Source of the DNA: Verrucomicrobiota bacterium
GTDB lineage: Bacteria > Chlamydiota > Chlamydiia > Chlamydiales > Rhabdochlamydiaceae
Direction of reading: 5' to 3'
NCBI GenBank assembly: GCA_903970455.1
Contig: CAJCIW010000097.1
Span: forward strand, 1 to 16,899
DNA: 16,899 nt
A program made the position numbers and the translations under genes. Shown here piece after piece: positions 1 to 7,593 of this stretch (position 1 is the first letter of the stretch; each line of letters starts with the position of its first letter). The notes beneath the pieces are model-generated. The model was not told the origin of the DNA. It was given only the letters and a program-made list of their open reading frames with translations, and did no database searches.

Positions 1-253
1 AAAACTTAATAATATTTATTTTAAACTGAGCGTGCCGGGATGCACAGCAAGAATCGGAAACCTTAATATCGACGAGCTCCAGTTCAATCTCTCTGCCACC
101 ATCCTTATCGCGCTCAACGTCCGAGTGAGATTCAGAGAATGGGGATTCTCCCAAAGAGCTTTTCAGCTTCATCGTTTTCCCAATTTTCAGGCTGTTTTGG
201 GATGAAGAAAAACCTCCTTCTAAAACTCCGGCGAAAATTTTCTCAAATTTCAT
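1..253 (-). CDS. Possible hypothetical protein, N-terminal fragment cut by window edge
   Basis: Reading the minus strand from an ATG at 253-251, the frame stays open for 84 codons to the window edge, so the stop lies outside. The translation begins MKFEKIFAGVLEGG and is hydrophilic, rich in Ser, Glu, Asp and Lys, with a late Cys-Cys pair. No domain is recognisable. There is no good Shine-Dalgarno sequence before the ATG; a second ATG at codon 28 is an alternative start. It would be transcribed divergently from potA. An open run of this length is unlikely but not impossible by chance, so this is a tentative gene; it could also be a decayed remnant. Confidence 0.4.
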   Translation of the reverse strand, partial: MKFEKIFAGVLEGGFSSSQNSLKIGKTMKLKSSLGESPFSESHSDVERDKDGGREIELELVDIKVSDSCCASRHAQFKINIIKF

Positions 254-280
254 TGAAAATTTCTATGCAATAAAACTCAG

Positions 281-310
281 TTGGCCATAAAATTGCAGCG
301 CAATTATAAC
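281..310 (+). promoter_or_regulatory. Candidate sigma-70-type promoter for the pot operon
   Basis: A -35-like TTGGCC at 281-286 (4 of 6 to consensus) and a -10-like TATAAC at 305-310 (5 of 6) are separated by 18 nt, 36 nt before the potA start. It is the best match in the short gap upstream of potA. The -35 is weak, so this is a prediction only. Confidence 0.35.
291..305. promoter_or_regulatory. Perfect palindrome between -35 and -10, possible operator
   Basis: AATTGC-AGC-GCAATT is an exact inverted repeat with 6-nt arms and a 3-nt centre. It fills most of the spacer of the candidate promoter and touches its -10 box. That position would let a dimeric repressor block transcription of the pot genes. 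No regulator is encoded beside it in the window, and a 6-nt-arm palindrome can arise by chance. Confidence 0.3.
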
Positions 311-345
311 CCCTAAGGTAAGACGAGAGGACCCAAGCAACAGAG

Positions 346-1437
346 ATGCGCAGTATTAGGTTAGATAAGTTAAAGAAAACGGTTAAAGAAGGAACAATCA
401 TTCCTGAGGTGAGCCTCCTGATTCCCGCGGGCAAATTTTTCGCCCTCCTAGGGCCGAGCGGCTGCGGCAAGACGACTCTTTTGAGGCTGATCGCGGGCTT
501 GGACAAAGCGGATGGAGGGAAAATCTTCCTGGGAGATCAGGATATTTCCGACTGGCCGATCCATAAGCGGCCGATCAATATTGTCTTTCAAAACTATGCG
601 CTTTTCCCCCACCTCGATGTTTTCGACAACGTCGCCTACAGCCTCAAGCTCAAAAAACTGCCCAAGCAGGTGATCGAGCAAAAAGTTCTCAAAATCCTGG
701 AAGCCTTCCACCTCGAAAGTCATATCTACAAACTGACGAGCCAGCTTTCGGGAGGGCAGCAGCAGCGCGTGGCGTTGGCGAGGGCGATTGTCAATGAACC
801 CGACGTCCTTCTTCTCGACGAGCCTCTCGCCGCCCTGGATTTTAAGCTGCGGGAAAGAATGCTCATCGAGCTGATCGAGCTGCAAGACAAATTGAAGACG
901 ACGTTCGTCTACGTGACCCATGATCAGTTTGAGGCGCTAACGGTTGCCGACCAGCTCGCGATCATGAATCACCGTGGAGAGATCGAGCAGATCGGCACGC
1001 CTAAGGAGATCTACGAATTTCCCCATACCTCGTTTGTTGCAAAATTCGTGGGGACAACAAATATTTTGAGCGGCCAACTGCGCCATCTGGATGGGGAGCC
1101 TGAGATCGAAATTCCTGAGCTCGGAACCTTGAAGATCTCCATCCCTCAGAAAAAAGAGTGGATGAAAGAAGGATGCGACATGATGATCAGCTTGAGGCCA
1201 GAAAAAATCTTCATCTCGAAAAAAACAGTAAAGAATTTTTCCAACACGCTTAAGGGCACTGTCCAATCGATCGTGTACCATGGCCGCTCCACGCAATACA
1301 ACATTCTGCTCAAAAATCAGATGCGCCTTCAGGTGTTCGAACAGAATGAGGAGCATTTCCAGCAGGAAGTGATCGATTACGACAATGAAGTGAACCTCTA
1401 TTGGCAAAAAGAAAACGTGGTCATCCTAGAAAAATGA
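346..1437 (+). CDS. potA: Spermidine/putrescine-type ABC importer, ATP-binding protein PotA
   Basis: This is the cytoplasmic ATPase that powers import by PotBC with the binding protein PotD. The 363 residues carry all ABC signatures: Walker A GPSGCGKT at 36-43, Q-loop Gln82, signature LSGGQ at 134-138, Walker B VLLLDE at 154-159 and switch His192. The last third resembles the TOBE regulatory domain of PotA/MalK-type ATPases. Length is close to E. coli PotA (378). The start is the ATG at 346, which matches the family's N-terminus; the purine run GAGAGG lies somewhat far upstream at 325-330. The stop TGA overlaps the potB ATG (ATGA), so the two are translationally coupled. Assignment to the polyamine branch rests on the PotBCD partners as well as the ATPase. 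Confidence 0.93.
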   Translation: MRSIRLDKLKKTVKEGTIIPEVSLLIPAGKFFALLGPSGCGKTTLLRLIAGLDKADGGKIFLGDQDISDWPIHKRPINIVFQNYALFPHLDVFDNVAYSLKLKKLPKQVIEQKVLKILEAFHLESHIYKLTSQLSGGQQQRVALARAIVNEPDVLLLDEPLAALDFKLRERMLIELIELQDKLKTTFVYVTHDQFEALTVADQLAIMNHRGEIEQIGTPKEIYEFPHTSFVAKFVGTTNILSGQLRHLDGEPEIEIPELGTLKISIPQKKEWMKEGCDMMISLRPEKIFISKKTVKNFSNTLKGTVQSIVYHGRSTQYNILLKNQMRLQVFEQNEEHFQQEVIDYDNEVNLYWQKENVVILEK

Positions 1438-2321
1438 GAATCAAATTCTTCCGCAGACCCCCTACTTCCGAGCTCCCCTTTTCCATCGGCGCACCGGCGA
1501 TGATTTGGCAAGTGCTCTTTTTCTACATTCCCCTGGCAATCCTGGCGATCACGAGCGTGCTGAAATTCAATGAATTTGATGTTTTCGAAGGGTTTACTTT
1601 TGAGAAAATTTTCTTTTTCCTCCGCCCTCTCTATTTAAAAGTGATCTTGTCTTCGTTTCTCCTGGCTCTCGGAAATGCCATTCTGTGTCTTTTGATCGCT
1701 TACCCCGTCGCCTACTTTATCGCCTTTTCAAGCAAACGGTTTAAAAACTTCTTTCTCTTTCTACTGATCGTACCCTTTTGGACAAATTTTTTGCTGCACG
1801 TCTACGCGTGGTTCTTTGTGCTGGAAAAAGAGGGGTTTTTAAACAACCTGCTTCGCGGAATGGGGATCATTTCCGAGCCAATGAATATGCTCAACACCCC
1901 TTTTGCGATCATGATCATGATGGTGTATTACTACCTCCCTTTTATGGTCATGCCCCTCTACTCTTCAATAGAAAAGATGGAACTCCGCCTTGTCGAAGCT
2001 TCGCTCGATCTCGGCGCCAGCTGGGGCCAAACGCTGCGCCGTGTGATTTTGCCCCTGACGAAAAGGGGTTTAAAGGCGGGATTTTTTCTGGTCTACATCC
2101 CCTCTTTTGGAGAATTTGCGATCCCGGAACTCATGGGGGGAGACAAATGGATGTTCGTGGGCACTGTCGTGGCCAATTACATCCTTGGCGATGAAACGGG
2201 TTCCCTCGGAGCTGCATTTACCGTCGTCGCCTCCATTTTCTTACTCTTGAGCGCAGTGGGCCTCTACTGGGCGATCGACCGCTTAATTCCAGGGAGGAGC
2301 CATGTTACAGAGCACCCTTAA
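1434..2321 (+). CDS. potB: Spermidine/putrescine-type ABC importer, permease PotB
   Basis: One of two inner-membrane permease subunits forming the translocation path. The 295 residues show about six hydrophobic segments (roughly 22-43, 68-98, 104-122, 155-177, 212-232, 258-280). The EAA-loop motif EASLDLGASWGQTLRR lies near 188-203, the contact point for the ATPase. The start chosen is the ATG at 1434, which overlaps the potA stop as ATGA. An in-frame extension upstream to 1401 would add a Lys/Arg-rich stretch inside potA and has no support. The 3' end overlaps potC by 20 nt. Confidence 0.92.
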   Translation: MRIKFFRRPPTSELPFSIGAPAMIWQVLFFYIPLAILAITSVLKFNEFDVFEGFTFEKIFFFLRPLYLKVILSSFLLALGNAILCLLIAYPVAYFIAFSSKRFKNFFLFLLIVPFWTNFLLHVYAWFFVLEKEGFLNNLLRGMGIISEPMNMLNTPFAIMIMMVYYYLPFMVMPLYSSIEKMELRLVEASLDLGASWGQTLRRVILPLTKRGLKAGFFLVYIPSFGEFAIPELMGGDKWMFVGTVVANYILGDETGSLGAAFTVVASIFLLLSAVGLYWAIDRLIPGRSHVTEHP

Positions 2322-3105
2322 AACAGGAAAGTTCAGCGCCATCAGCACAACGGTGATCGTCATCGCGACTTATCTGTTTCTCTATGTGCCGCTGGCCGTT
2401 CTTCTCATCTTTTCTTTCAACACGGAAGCCTTTCCCTCTCCTTGGAAAGGGTTCACCTTGAAATGGTACCATGAGCTTTTCCACGCGACCCATCTTTGGG
2501 CGTCATTTCTCAATTCGCTGATCGTAGCGACCTGCTCCACCGCGATTAGCCTGACCATGGGAGTCTTTCTCATTTTCTACACAGCCCAGGGAGGGCGGAT
2601 CGGCAAATTCCTGAACCTTTACTATGGGAACCTGATCATTCCCGAAACGGTGCTCGCCGTCGGGCTGCTGGGCTTCTTTACTTTGGTGTCGATCCCTTTG
2701 GGCCTTGTTTCCCTCATCCTGGCACACACCGTATTGGGACTTGGTTTTGTCGTTCCCGTTATCTATGCGCGCTTCCTCGAGCTCGATTACCGGATGACAG
2801 AAGCCTCCCTCGTACTCGGAGCGACCCCGGTTCAGACTTTTTTCAAGGTGACCCTCCCCTTGCTCCGCCCCTCTTTAATTGTTACGGGTCTCCTCATCTT
2901 CATGATCTCTTTCGACGACTTTGTCCTCTCCTATTTTTGCGCGGGCAGCACCTCGCAAACCCTTTCCCTTTTCATTTTATCGATGCTCCGCTCGGGCATC
3001 TCGCCGATGGTCAACGCTCTTTCGACTGTCCTGCTCCTCTTTAGCTGTATCCTCGCCCTTCTATTCTTTACCTTTTCACAAAAAACCCGCACGAGGATCT
3101 TTTGA
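2302..3105 (+). CDS. potC: Spermidine/putrescine-type ABC importer, permease PotC
   Basis: This is the second permease subunit, 267 residues with about six membrane segments. It has the EAA-loop motif EASLVLGATPVQTFFKV from residue 167, and SFDDFVLSYF near 203-212, close to the conserved SFDD segment of PotC proteins. The ATG at 2302 sits inside the potB 3' end and has a strong Shine-Dalgarno sequence, AGGGAGGAG, at 2291-2299. This argues for independent re-initiation as well as coupling. Its stop TGA (3103-3105) shares one base with the potD ATG (TGATG). Confidence 0.92.
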   Translation: MLQSTLKTGKFSAISTTVIVIATYLFLYVPLAVLLIFSFNTEAFPSPWKGFTLKWYHELFHATHLWASFLNSLIVATCSTAISLTMGVFLIFYTAQGGRIGKFLNLYYGNLIIPETVLAVGLLGFFTLVSIPLGLVSLILAHTVLGLGFVVPVIYARFLELDYRMTEASLVLGATPVQTFFKVTLPLLRPSLIVTGLLIFMISFDDFVLSYFCAGSTSQTLSLFILSMLRSGISPMVNALSTVLLLFSCILALLFFTFSQKTRTRIF

Positions 3106-4181
3106 TGAAGAAATTTTTTATCCGCGGGGGCGTCATCTTAGGTTGGATTACTCTCATTTTCTGCACCTTGTATTGGCCGAAATGGAAAGTGATCCCCTAC
3201 GACAGAAATACGATCAACATTTTTGCCTGGGGCGATATCCTCGAACCCTCCATTGTCTCAGACTTTGAAAAAGAGACAGGGATTAAGATCAACCTTAGCT
3301 ATTACTCTTCCAATGAAGAACTTCTCGTGAAAATCAAGGCGACAAGGGGAGAAGGCTACGATTTGATCATCCCTTCCGATGATGCCGTTCACTCCCTCAT
3401 CAAAGAGGAGCTTCTCAAGCCGATCAATAAAGAAAAACTTCCCTTTTTCGATTCGATCAATCCGAATCTGCGGGGGCATTTTTACGATCCGCAGAACACC
3501 TATTCGATTCCTTTTGAGTGGGAGATTTTTGGCTTTGGCATCGATAAAGAGTATTTTGAAAATCGCCCCTTCACATCTTCCTGGGGATTGGTCTTCGATC
3601 CCGAGTTTGTCGATTATAAGATCACGATGGAAAATGATCCCATGGACGCGACCAATTTTGCCGCGATCTATCTTTACAACTCCCTTTCCCCCTTGGATGC
3701 AGAAAAAGCAGAAACGATCCGTCAGCTTCTGATGGAGCAAAAGCGGTGGGTTGCCGCTTATGCCAATTTTCGCGGAGATTACTTTCTCGCGACAAGAAAC
3801 GTCGCTGTCGTCGTCGCTTCGAGCTCTTATATCTTGCGCACAAAGAAGTTATTCAGCTTTGTTGACTTTGTCGTCCCGCAAGAGGGAACTTTCATCACCA
3901 TTGAGAACCTCTGTATCCCCAAACCCAGTGAAAAAGAAGACCTTGTGTACCGTTTCATTAATTATCTCTATACGCCCAAGTCTGTCGCCGCCCATTTTGA
4001 AACTTATTCCTTCTTCCCTGCCACACTTCAGGCTATCGACTCTCTCAACATCGATGAATCCACAAAAAAAATCATTTTCTCCTCCCCAGAAGATTTTAAA
4101 AAATACCACTTTTTTAAAAATCTTCTACCTCCAAAAGAAACACGCGATCTTTGGGTTGAAATAAAAACCAAGAGTTATTAA
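3105..4181 (+). CDS. potD: PotD-like periplasmic substrate-binding protein
   Basis: This is the substrate-capturing subunit of the importer, 358 residues, with the PotD architecture (an FAWGDILEPSIVSDFEKETGI segment followed by YDLIIPSDDAV). The ATG at 3105 has GAGG at 3093-3096 and overlaps the potC stop; a TTG three bases earlier is less likely. The hydrophobic stretch near residues 10-24 is a signal peptide or membrane anchor; Cys20 follows Leu-Ile-Phe, which is not a standard lipobox. Compared by eye with E. coli PotD, Trp34, Ser83 and Asp168 have counterparts at Trp42, Ser91 and Asp178. Glu171 and Asp257 become Asp181 and Glu267, while Trp229, Trp255 and Tyr85 appear replaced (Ala238, Thr265, Asp93). 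The family is secure; the exact ligand is not. Confidence 0.85.
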   Translation: MKKFFIRGGVILGWITLIFCTLYWPKWKVIPYDRNTINIFAWGDILEPSIVSDFEKETGIKINLSYYSSNEELLVKIKATRGEGYDLIIPSDDAVHSLIKEELLKPINKEKLPFFDSINPNLRGHFYDPQNTYSIPFEWEIFGFGIDKEYFENRPFTSSWGLVFDPEFVDYKITMENDPMDATNFAAIYLYNSLSPLDAEKAETIRQLLMEQKRWVAAYANFRGDYFLATRNVAVVVASSSYILRTKKLFSFVDFVVPQEGTFITIENLCIPKPSEKEDLVYRFINYLYTPKSVAAHFETYSFFPATLQAIDSLNIDESTKKIIFSSPEDFKKYHFFKNLLPPKETRDLWVEIKTKSY

Positions 4182-4226
4182 TTCCGATCGTGATAGAGTT
4201 TTGCCCTCTTTAGCGCGGAGTTTACG

Positions 4227-5783
4227 ATGAGCACAAAAGTCGCCATGCGTCCATGGGTTCCCTCTTCAGTAGCCCAACAAGTATGTTCCCCGATCTTTCC
4301 CGATTCCCCTCTTAAATCTGACCAAACAGATTTTACTTATTCAACGACAAACGACTACGGCAAAAAAATCAACAAGCTCTTGTTTTGCAAACCCCGAGAA
4401 GGTTTTAGCAGCGATTTTTTTGAAAATATTCAAGAAATTGGGGCAATAGAAGGATTTGAGGTGATTGCCTCAGAAACTGTTCATTCTGTCCGCGATCCCA
4501 AATTACGCGCCGCCGACAACAACATTTTAGAACCTTCCTGCATTTCAACCCTGGAAGCCGCTATCGACCGATGTTACAAACGTGCCCTACATTTAAAAAT
4601 TCATGCGGCTTGCCTTTCAGAAAATCCTTCTGTAAAAAATATGGGTATAGGCGTTGTTGCTCGTGAAAAGATGCATCGGAGGACTCATGAAGGGATCGGG
4701 GAAAAAAAACAAAGAGAATCCCGATTGTATTTTGAGGGGGGAGATAGCCTCCATCTGACTAACAAGTCTAATGCCACCCGATATCTTTTTGGCGAAGATT
4801 TAAGCATCGTGACCCATCAAGCTTTGCGGAAAATCAAGTGGTTTGATCCACCGCCAGAAGAGAGGAATACGGAAGTTTATTATAATGAAATCTGGATCTA
4901 TCAAAAGTACAACGATCAAATTACCCCGGACTACTTGTCAGGTAAGATCGCTAATAAAATTGTCGAGAGCGGATTGGAGTTTTCGAAACAAATACCCGAT
5001 AATCAAATATTGGGTGTGCTTGAAGAAATGCATCAGATGGGACTATTGACTCGTATTAAATTTTCGAGCCTAGAGGATAAAAAGAAGGGACGAGAGTTTG
5101 CCACTGAATATTTAGCCCAGCTAAATTTCGTTGTAAAAGAACTCTTCCCCGCAGAACTGAGATGCCGTGAAGACGAGGTGTTGTTCCTCCCTCAAATTGC
5201 TGGGCATCTCGACATGGCAATGGCACCCGGTCCCAAAGGATCGATTTTTTTACAGGACCACAATCTATCCGTTCGATTGCTAGAGTCGATAGCGGCAAAT
5301 GCTGAAAAATTTGGTCTTTCGTTTGAGGACCTTGAACATCTCAGATCTTTCACCGAGACAACGATCTCCCTTGGGAAAGAGTTAAAGCCTCTATACGAGG
5401 AGACAAAAAACCGATTACAAGAGGCTGGTTACCATGTCATCCCCATGCCCGGCGCTTTTTATAGTTATCATAATAGCAACCCCTTCAATGTCAATTTCTT
5501 AAATTGCGTCACGGGATATTCTGAAAAAACAGGCCGCTTTTATTTGATCGCTCCAGGCACGAAGACAGATGGAAAAGTGGGGGAAGCGCTCATGGACTGC
5601 TATGTGGAGGCACTAAGATCGCATTGCAATGAGATCGCCGTTTATTTTGTTGGAAGAAGTCCTACCGATGAAAAGGATTTTACTGAAGCTGTCTACACAA
5701 CGAACCGGCAAAATTCGCAACTTGGGCCGCATTGCCTAAGCTTCGAACTTAAAATTTCTCCCCATACGACTAAAACAACCTGA
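4227..5783 (+). CDS. Predicted guanidino-group-modifying (pentein-fold) deiminase/amidinotransferase-like enzyme
   Basis: I do not recognise a named family, but the 518 residues hold three ordered motifs of the arginine deiminase / agmatine deiminase / peptidylarginine deiminase superfamily. These are FEGGD ending at Asp173, GHLDM with His327 and Asp329, and NCVTG with Cys427. They match the Asp-His-Asp-Cys set used to attack the guanidinium carbon of arginine-like substrates. About 95 residues (205-300) between the first two motifs look helical and may be an insertion. No signal peptide is evident. The ATG at 4227 has GGAG at 4217-4220. The gene lies 45 nt after potD with no clear terminator between, so co-transcription is plausible. 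Hand counts of a few lines give about 30-45% G+C, lower than the neighbouring pot genes, which hints at separate acquisition. The substrate is unknown: free arginine, agmatine or protein arginine are all possible. Confidence 0.6.
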   Translation: MSTKVAMRPWVPSSVAQQVCSPIFPDSPLKSDQTDFTYSTTNDYGKKINKLLFCKPREGFSSDFFENIQEIGAIEGFEVIASETVHSVRDPKLRAADNNILEPSCISTLEAAIDRCYKRALHLKIHAACLSENPSVKNMGIGVVAREKMHRRTHEGIGEKKQRESRLYFEGGDSLHLTNKSNATRYLFGEDLSIVTHQALRKIKWFDPPPEERNTEVYYNEIWIYQKYNDQITPDYLSGKIANKIVESGLEFSKQIPDNQILGVLEEMHQMGLLTRIKFSSLEDKKKGREFATEYLAQLNFVVKELFPAELRCREDEVLFLPQIAGHLDMAMAPGPKGSIFLQDHNLSVRLLESIAANAEKFGLSFEDLEHLRSFTETTISLGKELKPLYEETKNRLQEAGYHVIPMPGAFYSYHNSNPFNVNFLNCVTGYSEKTGRFYLIAPGTKTDGKVGEALMDCYVEALRSHCNEIAVYFVGRSPTDEKDFTEAVYTTNRQNSQLGPHCLSFELKISPHTTKTT

Positions 5784-6513
5784 ACAGGATCTGTACTGAT
5801 TCCTCAACGGTCTGAAGATCGCTTCTGATGATCACGTCCGGAGCCGCTTTAGGATAAAGATACAAAGGTTGCTCCATCTGCAGATGGGAGCTGAAAAATT
5901 CAGCGATCGCTGCAATTTTAAAAAAGGGAAGAATCTCCTCTTTTAAAGGCGCCAGGAGCAATGTGTCAAGCTCCGGCCCCTTTTTTTTCGAAATTTCCAA
6001 ATCGTAAAGGCTCACGAAATTCTCGAAGAGAAAAGCCCTGGCATAGTATTGCGGTCGTGCAGGCCGTGTAAGCCTTTGCGACCGATGCTTATCCCGTTCG
6101 ATTAAAACCTCCAGCGGCGAATACACCAGAACCCGGACCACTTCGGAAGACGTCAATGGCAGCTGGGTATCCACAATCACATTCTTTCCTAGACGGAGCT
6201 GATCTTCGATCTCTTGTATGAGATACTCATCGGCATGGGCTTCAATTGAATCAAACTCAGACCGATGCCGTTTTCTCAATTCCCATGGATCCACGAGCCG
6301 GTCCTCACTCTTCAATCGTTCTATCAAACGCTGTTCGTATCGTTCAATGACCTGATCCCGGTCGATCAGGGTCCAATTGTTTTGGAGGTGTTGCATCAGA
6401 TGATGAGCAAGCGTGGACTTACCTGCGCAGGACGTCCCATAAATACAAACGACTTGAGGAAGGGCAAAGCACTGGCTGCAGAGAATGAGAAAGATAAAGA
6501 TTAGAGTAAAAAT
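5770..6513 (-). CDS. P-loop kinase-like protein with signal-peptide-like N-terminus; unusual start
   Basis: The first ATG on this strand (6396) would give 208 residues without a nucleotide-binding loop. The same frame is open upstream to a stop at 6544-6546 and there encodes a Walker A motif, GTSCAGKST, preceded by a hydrophobic run and CFALPQ, like a signal peptide with its cleavage site. No ATG, GTG or TTG occurs in that extension. The best-placed alternative is ATT at 6513-6511, 5 nt after AGAGGGG. From there the protein is 247 residues: Walker A 26-34, IDRDQV near 50-55, a Walker B-like VIVDT near 112-116, and an Arg-rich lid RDKHRSQR near 140-147. The layout resembles chloramphenicol phosphotransferase-like or zeta-toxin-like small-molecule kinases. 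The start is a proposal. A gene that has lost its start, or a sequencing error, remains possible. It overlaps the convergent gene at 4227-5783 by 14 nt. Confidence 0.55.
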   Translation of the reverse strand: MFTLIFIFLILCSQCFALPQVVCIYGTSCAGKSTLAHHLMQHLQNNWTLIDRDQVIERYEQRLIERLKSEDRLVDPWELRKRHRSEFDSIEAHADEYLIQEIEDQLRLGKNVIVDTQLPLTSSEVVRVLVYSPLEVLIERDKHRSQRLTRPARPQYYARAFLFENFVSLYDLEISKKKGPELDTLLLAPLKEEILPFFKIAAIAEFFSSHLQMEQPLYLYPKAAPDVIIRSDLQTVEESVQILFRLF

Positions 6514-6560
6514 AAGAACCCCTCTGACAGCAAAGAATGGATCTTAACAAATCAGAGGGG
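6507..6560 (-). terminator. Rho-independent terminator downstream of acpP
   Basis: On the minus strand, CCCCTCTGA (6560-6552) and TCAGAGGGG (6527-6519) form a perfect 9-bp stem. The loop is a rather long 24 nt, and the stem is followed by the T-rich TTCTTATTTTTA (6518-6507). It starts 6 nt after the acpP stop, so it would end the fabH-fabD-fabG-acpP transcript. The 3' arm also contains the AGAGGGG that could act as a ribosome binding site for the next gene. Confidence 0.75.
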
Positions 6561-6566
6561 AAAAAG

Positions 6567-6800
6567 TTACGCTTTTTTCTTATTGATGTAGTTGACGACG
6601 TCGCCTACTGTCTTGAGCTTTTCTGCTTCTTCTTCAGAAATCTCAAAGCCAAAACGCTCTTCAAAAGTCATAATGAGCTCTGTAAGGTCCAAAGAATCCG
6701 CGTTGAGGTCTTCGACGAACGATTTCTCTAAAGTGACATCATTCGCATCAACACCGAGTTGCTCGACGACGATATCGATAACTTCTTTTTCAATTGACAT
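6567..6800 (-). CDS. acpP: Acyl carrier protein
   Basis: This small acidic protein carries acyl chains on a 4'-phosphopantetheine arm during fatty-acid synthesis and donates them to lipid A and phospholipid enzymes. It has 77 residues. The attachment site is Ser36 in [11 protein letters not shown], the same position as in E. coli AcpP. The start chosen is the ATG at 6800, because AAAGGA lies 6 nt upstream; the ATG two codons earlier abuts that Shine-Dalgarno sequence and is unlikely to be used. It is the last gene of the fab cluster, 37 nt after fabG and just before a terminator. Confidence 0.95.
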   Translation of the reverse strand: MSIEKEVIDIVVEQLGVDANDVTLEKSFVEDLNADSLDLTELIMTFEERFGFEISEEEAEKLKTVGDVVNYINKKKA

Positions 6801-6837
6801 AGGCATTCCTTTCGGTTTGTTAATACACTTTCATAAA

Positions 6838-7593
6838 TTACATGACCATTCCACCATCAACCGTGAGCACTTGCCCAGTGACATAGTCAGAGAGATGGCT
6901 TGCGAGAAAAACAGCGGCATTCGCAATATCTTGAGGACTTCCCATCCGCCCCATGGGGATTTTCTTCAGGACTCCTTCTTTTTGCCCGTCTGTCAGCACA
7001 TCCGTCATACGGGTTTCGATAAATCCGGGAGCGATACAATTGACGCAAACGTTGCGCGTCGCAAGTTCAAGGGCTAAGGCTTTCGTGAAGCCGATCATTC
7101 CCGATTTAGATGCAGCATAATTGGCCTGTCCCGCATTTCCTGTCAAGCCGACAACAGAAGAAATATTGATAATTTTGCCGCATTTGGCCTTGATCATCGA
7201 GCGCACAAGCGCTTGGCAGGTGTTGTAGACAGATTTTAGGTTCACATCGATCACCTGATCCCAATCTTCTTCCGACATCCGCATCAATAGACCATCGCGG
7301 GTAATGCCGGCATTGTTGACGAGGATATCGATTTGTCCCCATTTAGCTAAAAGCTGTTGGACAGCAGCCTCGACAGAAGCTTTTTCTGAAACATTGACGA
7401 GGAAAGATTCAAATTTTTGTTCGGGAGAAATTCTAGCCTGCTCCATTTCGCTGAGCACCTGGGCAGACCGTTCCCCATTTGTTCCGAAGATAGCAACATC
7501 CGCTCCCTGCTTGGCAAAAGCTAAGGCGATCTCTTTCCCAATTCCAGCAGTGCCGCCCGTAATCAATGCTTTTTTAGCTGTTAGCAGCTGCAT
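6838..7593 (-). CDS. fabG: 3-oxoacyl-[acyl-carrier-protein] reductase
   Basis: This NADPH-dependent enzyme reduces 3-ketoacyl-ACP to 3-hydroxyacyl-ACP in type II fatty-acid elongation. The 251-residue short-chain dehydrogenase shows the cofactor motif TGGTAGIG at 12-19, NNAG at 93-96, and the catalytic set Ser146, Tyr159 and Lys163 (in YAASKSG). Spacing of the three agrees with E. coli FabG (138/151/155). The C-terminus DGGMVM is typical. The ATG at 7593 lies inside the end of fabD (20-nt overlap) with GGAG just upstream, so translation is coupled. Confidence 0.96.
   Translation of the reverse strand: MQLLTAKKALITGGTAGIGKEIALAFAKQGADVAIFGTNGERSAQVLSEMEQARISPEQKFESFLVNVSEKASVEAAVQQLLAKWGQIDILVNNAGITRDGLLMRMSEEDWDQVIDVNLKSVYNTCQALVRSMIKAKCGKIINISSVVGLTGNAGQANYAASKSGMIGFTKALALELATRNVCVNCIAPGFIETRMTDVLTDGQKEGVLKKIPMGRMGSPQDIANAAVFLASHLSDYVTGQVLTVDGGMVM

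Noticed and set aside
1401..1433. N-terminal extension of PotB within potA
   Set aside because: The ATG at 1434 forms a standard ATGA overlap, and the extension is only the out-of-frame end of potA.
5770..6396. Taking the ATG at 6396 as the start of the P-loop gene
   Set aside because: It removes an intact Walker A motif that is encoded in frame just upstream and that the rest of the protein requires.
6265..6504. Plus-strand small open frame
   Set aside because: It is antisense to the P-loop coding region and has no features of its own.
6519..6560. Inverted repeat as an insertion-sequence end or attachment site
   Set aside because: It is placed right after acpP and is followed by a T-rich tail on the minus strand, which fits a terminator; there is no transposase or integrase nearby.
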